A stretch of 19,460 nucleotides of DNA, taken from Paracoccaceae bacterium (GTDB lineage Bacteria > Pseudomonadota > Alphaproteobacteria > Rhodobacterales > Rhodobacteraceae). The notes beneath the pieces were generated by a model that searched no databases, was not told the origin of the DNA, and saw only the letters and a program-made list of their open reading frames with translations. A program made the position numbers and the translations under genes. The stretch spans positions 1 to 19,460 of the forward strand of contig JAHRVZ010000393.1 of NCBI GenBank assembly GCA_019090405.1, in the 5' to 3' direction. This document shows, in pieces, positions 13,835-19,460 of the stretch (positions are counted from its first letter, which is position 1; each line of letters begins with the position of its first letter).

Positions 13835-14901
13835 AACGTTGCCCTTCCATGCAGCAGAACCTCAGCGCTGAATCCGTTTTCGATCAGATAGTTTTCTGGC
13901 AAGGTACAAAACAACGGCGCATACCGCGTAGCCCCCAACCGCGTGACCAAACCAATTTGATCCCGCAATGGTGGATGCACGTTCCAGCGGGCAAAGCGCC
14001 CTCCGGGGTGGTCAGCGATGCTGCGCGCATGGGCGGTCATGTGGCCGGTAAAGATCACATGACCGTCGCGCCCCAGACGACCGCTGTCGTGCCAACGTTG
14101 CACGATAGCCCAGGCCATGCCGCCATCGGCGTTCGGATTGTCGCAGATCAGGAAACGCGCATCGGGGTTGAAAGGTTTGTTCAGCAGCGGCAGAATGGCC
14201 GCCGCAGCCGGGTCAATCCCGGCTTTGACACCCGCCTTCAGGGCCGCGTCTATGGCTGCGCGACAAGTGTCGTCAAGGCTGACCTCATCGAATTGCATCA
14301 GGTGCAGAGCCAGTTCTCCGGCCCGACCAGAGGGGGGCACCGGGAACAACAAAGTGCCCGGCAGGCTGGCAATCTGGGCGTTCAGTTCTTGTTTGCATTG
14401 CTGTTGCACAATGTCGTTCAGATGGTACGAGGCGTCAATCAAAGCGATGTCTGCGGGGGGCGGCGGATCAAAGGTAAACCACTGGGATTCTTCAGACCAA
14501 TCCCCCGAATAAAACAGCCCCTTTCCCAGATCAAAATGAAACCAGACACCACCCAACGCATGACCATTGCGCCCGGTGTGCAGTTTGATGCCGTCGATTT
14601 CGCTCACACCCTGACTGGGTAACACCCGCACATCCGCCCCCGGCGGCAAGGCGCGCGCGGTGATGGCAGTGGCATAGATTGGCAATCCGGCGCGTATGGC
14701 ATGCGCCGCACCACCGATGTGATCAACATGATCATGGGTGATGAACACCGCATCCGCACCCTCTAGCCAGACCTCTTCAAAGGGCGAACTGGCCTCGGGG
14801 CCGTGGCCGCAATCAAGTAGCCAAACGTGTTTGTCAGTCGTCAGGCGGATACAGCCGGGGCCTTTGCTGCCGATACCGGACAGGATGTTGATTTCAGCCA
14901 T
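13831..14901 (-). CDS. MBL-fold metallo-hydrolase, beta-CASP-like
   Basis: A 356-residue metallo-beta-lactamase-fold protein. The metal motif HDHVDH is at 56-61, followed by His114 (GRNGHALGG) and Asp134 (LFYSGDW), giving the usual two-zinc site. The C-terminal half has FTGHMTAHARS (284-294) and a late histidine in RWNVHPPLRDQIGLVTRLGA (His309), an arrangement like the beta-CASP RNase J/CPSF group, whose members cleave phosphodiester bonds. The protein is shorter than RNase J and lacks its C-terminal domain. No signal peptide is seen, so it is probably cytoplasmic. The start overlaps the end of the ABC ATPase gene by 8 bases and its stop overlaps the histidine phosphatase gene, placing it firmly in the ABC operon. 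A phosphodiesterase acting before the phosphatase is my inference; a nuclease or another hydrolase remains possible. Confidence 0.85.
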   Translation of the reverse strand: MAEINILSGIGSKGPGCIRLTTDKHVWLLDCGHGPEASSPFEEVWLEGADAVFITHDHVDHIGGAAHAIRAGLPIYATAITARALPPGADVRVLPSQGVSEIDGIKLHTGRNGHALGGVWFHFDLGKGLFYSGDWSEESQWFTFDPPPPADIALIDASYHLNDIVQQQCKQELNAQIASLPGTLLFPVPPSGRAGELALHLMQFDEVSLDDTCRAAIDAALKAGVKAGIDPAAAAILPLLNKPFNPDARFLICDNPNADGGMAWAIVQRWHDSGRLGRDGHVIFTGHMTAHARSIADHPGGRFARWNVHPPLRDQIGLVTRLGATRYAPLFCTLPENYLIENGFSAEVLLHGRATL

Positions 14902-15952
14902 GGGCGGCCTCTTGTGTAAATGCCCAAGGGGTGGCTATGGTCAGTCCCAGCGTTGAATCGACATCAACGCGCTTGGCGCTGAATACCACCAGATCAGCGC
15001 CATGACCGGTCTTTAGGGACAGCCGAAACCGACCTCCCAGATAGGTGCATTGACGCACTTTGGCACGCAGCACGCCCTGATCGCTTACCGTCAGATCCTC
15101 GGGACGAATGCACAGGCGGTTGGGCCGGTCGGTATGGCTGCGGGCGGTCACGGGCTGGCCCATGAATGTTACCTGAACCGCTGTCGGGCCGATACGATCG
15201 CCCGCGTTAACATCCACGACCGCGCCATCACCGACAAAGCCTGCAACAAAACTGTTGGCCGGTTCATTGTACAGGGTTTCAGGCGGCGCAAACTGCACGA
15301 TCCTTCCTTCAACGATCACGGCCACACGGTCGGCCATGGCCATCGCCTCGGTCTGGTCATGGGTGACATAAATCATCGTCGCGCCGGTACGCTGGTGAAA
15401 CGCCGCGAAGGCGTCACGCATTGCCCCGCGCAAAGCCAGATCAAGATTGGCAAGCGGTTCGTCCAGCAGCACCGCAGTTGGGTCAGCAACCAGACACCGC
15501 GCCAGCGCCACGCGCTGACGCTGCCCGCCAGACAGGGCGGCAGGCATGCGATCAGCATATTTGGTCAGTCCGGTCATCTGAAGCGCGGCGGCGACCTTGG
15601 CCTCGCGTTGCGCACGCGCCATGCCGCCTACTTCAAGCGGATAGGCGATATTTCGAAGCACGCTCATGTGGGGCCACAACGCATAGGATTGAAAAACAAT
15701 GCCCATATTGCGTGCCTCGGGCGGCACCAACGTGTTGGTTCTGGCCGAAGCAACGGTGCCTTCATCTACCAGAATTTCGCCTTCGCAGGGAGCCTCGAAC
15801 CCGGCGATCAGCCGCAAAAGCGTGGTTTTCCCACAGCCCGACGGACCCAGAAGGGCAACAAATTCCCCGTCTTTTATCGTCGCCGAAACCTCGCTTAATG
15901 CCGGCACCCCATCAAAGTTCTTGCTAACATCACACAACGTTACTTTTGCCAT
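14894..15952 (-). CDS. ABC transporter ATP-binding protein (Fbp/Pot/PhnT-like)
   Basis: A 352-residue cytoplasmic ATPase that drives the importer. Walker A is GPSGCGKT (36-43), the Q-loop is VFQSYALWPHM (86-96), the ABC signature LSGGQRQRVALAR spans 140-152, Walker B is VLLDEP (161-166) and the switch histidine is His198 in VTHDQTEAM. All catalytic residues are present. Residues from about 240 to the end form a TOBE-type regulatory domain, as in iron, polyamine and 2-aminoethylphosphonate importers. ATG 15952 lies 13 bases inside the end of the permease gene, and the stop overlaps the MBL gene, so translation is coupled through the operon. The ATPase itself does not tell the substrate. Confidence 0.93.
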   Translation of the reverse strand: MAKVTLCDVSKNFDGVPALSEVSATIKDGEFVALLGPSGCGKTTLLRLIAGFEAPCEGEILVDEGTVASARTNTLVPPEARNMGIVFQSYALWPHMSVLRNIAYPLEVGGMARAQREAKVAAALQMTGLTKYADRMPAALSGGQRQRVALARCLVADPTAVLLDEPLANLDLALRGAMRDAFAAFHQRTGATMIYVTHDQTEAMAMADRVAVIVEGRIVQFAPPETLYNEPANSFVAGFVGDGAVVDVNAGDRIGPTAVQVTFMGQPVTARSHTDRPNRLCIRPEDLTVSDQGVLRAKVRQCTYLGGRFRLSLKTGHGADLVVFSAKRVDVDSTLGLTIATPWAFTQEAAHG

Positions 15953-17649
15953 GGGACCACTCCTTTTGGCATGAATTTCGACATGAACTGGATCGCGCCC
16001 ATCAATGCGATCACAACCAGCACAACCGTGACCGAAACAGCCGACGCCATGACGGTTTCCCCACTGTCATCAAGGTTGAAAATCACCACACCCAGCGTTT
16101 CAGACCCCGATGACCAAAGCAGCGCCGAAACCGTCAATTCGTTAAACGCCGTCAGAAAAACCAAAATCGCCCCGGCCGCTGCCGCCGGGGCCGTCAGTGG
16201 CAACAGGATGGTCCGCAACCGACAGGCCAACCCGGCCCCGGCGGATTGCGCGGCTTCTTCCATTGACGGGTCAAGCTGTTGCAAGGCCGATTGCACCGGG
16301 CGCAGCATGATGGTGAAAAACCGCGCCAAATAGGCGATAAAGATGATCCAGATCGTGCCGTAAAGCGTGTATTCCGTGAACGGCAGATTGATGAACATCA
16401 GAATGCAGGCGATGGCCAGAACCACACCGGGCAGCGCATAAGGTAGGTCCACCAGCACATCAAATATACGGGTAATCCGGTTTGGATGGCGCTGCATTGA
16501 CCATGCCAACGGCAGGGAAACCGCCATCAAAACCAGCGATGCCCCGGTGGCCAGCAGCAAGGAATTGCGAAAAGCCCGAGCCGTTACCGGCTGGCGGAAA
16601 AGGGTCTCGTGCCAACCAGCAAACGTGGCGGTTTCCCAGCTAAGCGGTACACCGTAAGCAGGCACCAAAGAGGTCACGATCAGCGCCAGAATCGGCAGTA
16701 CCAGAATGGTTGCGATCACTGCCCAAAGCGTAAACTCAACCATCCAGCGGGTCTGCCCCAGCCGGACCTCCAACGGTCTCGTGGCCAAACCAACCAGACC
16801 GTAAGCGCGCTGACCCAGAAAATACCGATGCAGAAAAACCCCCAGCAAAGCCACCGCGCCAATCAGGATCGCAAGCACAGCGACCTCGGACAAAACCGTG
16901 GTGCCCATGCCCGAAAGGCGTTGGTAGATCAGTGTTGGCAAGGTCGAATACCCCGCAGGAATGCCCAAAATGGCCGGGATGCCAAAATTACCAAGGGCCG
17001 TGACAAAAGCCATTGCCGTTCCTGCTGCCAGACTTGGCAGGCACAGCGGCAAGACAATTTGCCACCAGACCCTCAGGCCCTTTGCACCGGAAATCCGCGC
17101 GGCCTCGACCGTTTCGGGTGGGATGCTGCGCAAGCCCGCGCGCAGGGTCAAAAACACGATCGAAGAATGCTGGATACCCAGCAACAGGGCGATACCCATC
17201 GGCGAATACAGCGGCTGTGGTGCCCCCAACGGCGGCGCCATCCCCAGTGTTTTGAGCAGAACCGATGACGGCCCCATAACCTGTGTCCATGCCAGCGCGG
17301 TAATTTGCGGCGGGATCATCATCGGGATCATCAGACTGAACACCAACGCGGCCTTGGCCCGCACGTCCGTCAGGGCGACCAGAAACGCAAACGCACCGCC
17401 AATCAACACAGATATGACCGTGCCAACACCAGCCGTAAAAAGCGAATGCCACAGGGCACTTTGGGTGCTGCCTCGCAACAAGACTTCGGTGAACAGGCCG
17501 CTGTCCAGCTGATCGTCAACGGTTATGCCTTCGATAAACAACCGCACCACAGGTGCCAAAGTGATAAGGATCACCGGAACCATCAAAAGCGAAAGCAGCC
17601 AACCTTCCGGGCGGCTGCCTTGCAGTTTATGTGCCATGAGCAGGTTCAC
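15940..17649 (-). CDS. ABC transporter permease with two fused transmembrane domains (FbpB/AfuB-like)
   Basis: A 569-residue inner-membrane protein carrying two homologous permease halves in one chain, about 12 membrane segments in all. The coupling (EAA) loops that contact the ATPase are clear in both halves: EAARISGAKGLRVWWQIVLP (182-201) and EEAAQSAGAGLACRLRTILL (464-483), each followed by a conserved Pro/Gly-rich turn. A fused two-domain permease is typical of FbpB/AfuB systems and some phosphonate or sulfate relatives. The start is taken as GTG 17649, which overlaps the TGA of the binding protein gene as GTGA; ATG 17637, four codons later, is equally possible. The gene overlaps the ATPase gene by 13 bases. 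Confidence 0.93.
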   Translation of the reverse strand: MNLLMAHKLQGSRPEGWLLSLLMVPVILITLAPVVRLFIEGITVDDQLDSGLFTEVLLRGSTQSALWHSLFTAGVGTVISVLIGGAFAFLVALTDVRAKAALVFSLMIPMMIPPQITALAWTQVMGPSSVLLKTLGMAPPLGAPQPLYSPMGIALLLGIQHSSIVFLTLRAGLRSIPPETVEAARISGAKGLRVWWQIVLPLCLPSLAAGTAMAFVTALGNFGIPAILGIPAGYSTLPTLIYQRLSGMGTTVLSEVAVLAILIGAVALLGVFLHRYFLGQRAYGLVGLATRPLEVRLGQTRWMVEFTLWAVIATILVLPILALIVTSLVPAYGVPLSWETATFAGWHETLFRQPVTARAFRNSLLLATGASLVLMAVSLPLAWSMQRHPNRITRIFDVLVDLPYALPGVVLAIACILMFINLPFTEYTLYGTIWIIFIAYLARFFTIMLRPVQSALQQLDPSMEEAAQSAGAGLACRLRTILLPLTAPAAAAGAILVFLTAFNELTVSALLWSSGSETLGVVIFNLDDSGETVMASAVSVTVVLVVIALMGAIQFMSKFMPKGVVPWQK

Positions 17650-18626
17650 TTAACGCCAAACACTTCGGCGAAACGCGACTTGTTTGCTTCGGCATTTTCT
17701 AAGGCCGCGGCGGGATCAAAGGCCATCAGCTTGATTTCATCGCGGGCCGGGAAACCTTTGGGTACGCCCATGCCGTTGCGGGCCGGAATATAGCCCATTT
17801 CCAACACCAGATCCTGACCTTGTTTGCTAAGTAAAAAGTCGACGAACTTAGCGGCGGCGTCAACATTTCTGGCGCTGCTCATGATTGCAACCGGTTCGGT
17901 CACATAGCTGACGCCTTCGCTGGGAAAGACGAAATCAACCGGTGATCCTTTGGCCTTGTTGCGGATCGCCAGAAAATCAACAACCATGCCATAAGGTTTC
18001 TCGCCCGAGGCAACCGCCTTGAAGGTGCCTCCGTTACCGCCCTGCGCGCGGGCCTGATTGGCGGCCAGTGTTTCGTAATAGTCCCAGCCCAGATCGGCGT
18101 CATTTGTTAACGTCGCCAGATGGATCAACGCGGCCCCGGAATACAGCGGTGATGGCATCGCCACTTTGCCGACGGCGTTGTCAGCGGCAAGATCCTTCCA
18201 TGATGTAGGGATCGTATCAGCGGCGGTGTTGTAAACAATGCCGCTGGTGATCAACTTGGTCGAATAGTAATAGCCATCGGCACTGAAAAGTGCGGGATCA
18301 TAGGCTTGGGCTTCGCTGGACATATGGGGCTGTAACAACCCATCCTGGGCCATGCCTTCAAGAGTGACCATGTCGGCAATCAGCAAAACATCGGGCTGAG
18401 GGTTGCCTGCCTCGATCTCGGCGCGCAGGCGGGCCATCAGTTTCGTAGTGCCATCGCGGACCCATTCGATCTTGATCTCGGGGTGGGCGGCGGTAAAGGC
18501 GTCGACGGTTTTCTGTGCGTCGGCATTGGGCTGAGACGTATACAGCGTCAAGGTTTCGGCATCGGCGGCAAAGGGGATCATCAGCGCCAACGCTGACGCA
18601 AAAACGGGGGCAAGGCGCAGTTTCAT
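17646..18626 (-). CDS. Periplasmic ABC substrate-binding protein (AfuA/PhnS-like rather than ferric)
   Basis: A 326-residue binding protein starting at ATG 18626 after AAGGA; the frame is open further upstream but those 18 residues precede the signal peptide. Residues 1-23 are a signal peptide with cleavage after ADA. The fold is the iron/thiamine/phosphonate-type family: LTLYTSQPNADAQKTVDAF (26-44), GTTKLMARLRAEIEAGNPQP (59-78) and YIPARNGM near the end. Where ferric-binding proteins usually carry an adjacent tyrosine pair, this one has YGMVVDFLAIRNKAKGSPVD (212-231) followed by FVFPSEGVS. That wording resembles 2-aminoethylphosphonate and hexose-phosphate binding proteins. It is first in the five-gene operon with permease, ATPase, MBL hydrolase and histidine phosphatase. 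An organophosphate or phosphonate ligand is inferred; polyamine or another anion cannot be excluded. Confidence 0.9.
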   Translation of the reverse strand: MKLRLAPVFASALALMIPFAADAETLTLYTSQPNADAQKTVDAFTAAHPEIKIEWVRDGTTKLMARLRAEIEAGNPQPDVLLIADMVTLEGMAQDGLLQPHMSSEAQAYDPALFSADGYYYSTKLITSGIVYNTAADTIPTSWKDLAADNAVGKVAMPSPLYSGAALIHLATLTNDADLGWDYYETLAANQARAQGGNGGTFKAVASGEKPYGMVVDFLAIRNKAKGSPVDFVFPSEGVSYVTEPVAIMSSARNVDAAAKFVDFLLSKQGQDLVLEMGYIPARNGMGVPKGFPARDEIKLMAFDPAAALENAEANKSRFAEVFGVK

Positions 18627-18709
18627 CGGGAATTCCTTTTCAAGGCGTTGCTTTCGAACAAAAGGCGGTTTCTGATCCACCTTCCACGCGCCTGCCCTAG
18701 ATGGCTTGC

Positions 18710-18727
18710 GTAACAGTCATGTGACCG
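18710..18727 (-). promoter_or_regulatory. Pho-box-like site upstream of the ABC operon (weak)
   Basis: On the minus strand, 84-101 bases before the binding protein start, stands CGGTCAC-ATGA-CTGTTAC. Against the PhoB consensus of two CTGTCAT repeats separated by four bases it matches 5/7 in each half with exactly the right spacing. The inner GTCACATGAC is also a short palindrome, so another regulator could be the true ligand. The match is too weak to stand alone; it gains weight only from the phosphatase-containing operon. Confidence 0.3.
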
Positions 18728-19118
18728 GAATCGTGAAAATGACGCCGGGTCATCCCAATTGTGGACAGGCTGGTAATAATTCCGCCGTTTTCAGAACCCA
18801 TCGCCACCGTCAAAGATTATCGAAAACGCTGTTTGGCTGTTCTTTCTGGATCGTTTGTATTTGGGTAATGTTGGGGATTGATTGTGGAGTGGCGTAGTTT
18901 GCCTTGCCGAACGGATCTGAAGTGCCTCGTCTGATATCGACGACCGGCCCTTTCTGATAGTTACGGCCAGCAGATTGTTGCGGTCCACCTTCCAAAAGCT
19001 ATTCGTCAGCGGGAATACAGCATTCCTTGGCTCTACAATGAAGCTGAGACCAGTTGGAACGGCCATTCATTTTCTATCTCAGCACTTAGAATAACCACGC
19101 AGATCAACGACTTGCGAG

Positions 19119-19141
19119 CGCCTTTAAACCGGGTTTAGGCG
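19119..19141. repeat. Hairpin with bulge upstream of the right-end ORF
   Basis: CGCC...TAAACC and GGTTTA...GGCG pair around a central G; the left arm carries two extra T bases as a bulge. The inner TAAACC-G-GGTTTA (19125-19137) is a perfect palindrome. It lies 58 bases before the GTG at 19200 and could be an operator or a leader structure. No T-tract follows. Confidence 0.3.
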
Positions 19142-19199
19142 AAAACCTGCAAATGTGGTAATATGACAGGCATATCAGAGATAATTTGTATGGAAACAC

Positions 19200-19460
19200 G
19201 TGAATGAAACTGCTGATTCAAACCCGATGACTTGCCAAGAATGGGACCCTTCCGACAAAGCGCTTCAACTGGACCGGTTTGGAGATGGCACCGATGGTAG
19301 AAGAATTGTTCTTCTCGCCAATCACCCGTCTTGGCCATTTTGCTGCACTCTTGCTGACAGCAATGAGAGCCAGTTGCAGGCGATGGCCTTTGCCTATCTG
19401 GATAAGCTCAAAGTAGAATTTGAAAGCCGCGGGCATGCCTTTTTGCCCTCGAAATGGATG
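19200..19460 (+). CDS. Hypothetical protein, 5' part (runs off the right edge)
   Basis: An open frame of at least 87 codons from GTG 19200 to the end of the window, after an in-frame TAA at 19182-19184. ATG 19227 is an alternative start. Upstream TGGAAA is a weak ribosome site. The visible product is soluble and mixed in charge, beginning VNETADSNPMTCQEWDPSDK; it contains RRIVLLANHPSWPFCCTLAD, which has a Cys-Cys pair, and a helical LQAMAFAYLDKLKVEFESRG. I do not recognise a family. The opposite strand is also open in parts here, so the reading direction is judged mainly from the uninterrupted length and plausible protein composition. Confidence 0.5.
   Translation, partial: MNETADSNPMTCQEWDPSDKALQLDRFGDGTDGRRIVLLANHPSWPFCCTLADSNESQLQAMAFAYLDKLKVEFESRGHAFLPSKWM

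Larger units (their letters stand above)
18627..19199. other. Divergent intergenic region at the right end
   Basis: About 570 bases between the leftward ABC operon and the rightward partial ORF. Short frames exist (for example 18791-19066 on -), but none resembles a known protein or has a good ribosome site. The region includes the Pho-box-like site (18710-18727) and a hairpin at 19119-19141. It must hold the ABC operon promoter, which I could not place. Confidence 0.45.

Noticed and set aside
13831..14901. Calling the MBL protein an RNase J or PhnP
   Set aside because: It is much shorter than RNase J and lacks its C-terminal domain, and no phn C-P lyase genes are present; only the MBL/beta-CASP-like level is supported.
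14894..18626. Ferric iron ABC transporter (FbpABC) annotation
   Set aside because: The permease and ATPase fit, but the binding protein seems to lack the adjacent tyrosines of ferric binders and the operon carries two hydrolases, so I kept the substrate open.
18791..19066. 91-codon leftward ORF in the right intergenic region
   Set aside because: No ribosome site or recognised domain; it lies in a divergent control region.
1..19460. CRISPR arrays, tRNA or rRNA genes, prophage or defence systems
   Set aside because: No regularly spaced repeats, cloverleaf-like sequences, rRNA-like blocks, integrases or defence-type proteins were seen while reading the window.

Overview
The window looks like chromosomal DNA of an alphaproteobacterium, most likely a member of the Rhodobacterales/Roseobacter group. 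This is inferred from the mid-50s to 60 % G+C look, tightly overlapping operons with ATGA/GTGA junctions, many GTG/TTG starts, a TRAP transporter with CaiB-type CoA-transferases, and protein sequences of alphaproteobacterial style. No rRNA, tRNA, CRISPR array or intact mobile element was recognised.

Left part (1-3060). The 5' end of a leftward adenylate-forming ligase (fatty acyl-AMP ligase type) runs off the left edge. A ~500-base divergent region with several dyads follows. Next come two rightward genes for exported proteins, a DUF3300 protein (804-2021) and a DUF2950 protein (2026-2934), which probably form one transcript. A strong hairpin at 3026-3060 separates them from the convergent next block.

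Central part (3077-12930). This appears to be a carboxylic-acid uptake and CoA-activation locus. A leftward operon encodes a CaiB/BaiF CoA-transferase, a GntR/UTRA regulator and an acyl-CoA dehydrogenase. A divergent rightward operon encodes a second, paralogous CaiB/BaiF CoA-transferase followed by a complete TRAP transporter in the order small permease, large permease, binding protein. A leftward AMP-forming acyl-CoA synthetase (11153-12787) ends the block; directly upstream lies a 48-codon remnant of another acyl-CoA synthetase. The inferred logic is: import an organic acid by TRAP, make its CoA ester by CoA transfer or ligation, desaturate it with the dehydrogenase, and control this by GntR. 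The substrate cannot be read from the sequence.

Right part (13265-18626). Five overlapping leftward genes form one operon: a periplasmic binding protein, a two-domain ABC permease, an ABC ATPase, an MBL-fold (beta-CASP-like) hydrolase and a histidine phosphatase. The transporter resembles Fbp/Afu 'ferric iron' systems, but the binding protein appears to lack the iron-binding tyrosine pair. Two hydrolases in the same operon and a weak Pho-box-like site upstream suggest uptake and hydrolysis of an organophosphate or phosphonate. This is the most interesting hypothesis in the window.

Right edge (18627-19460). A ~570-base region without a convincing gene precedes the 5' part of an unrecognised rightward ORF (19200 to the edge).
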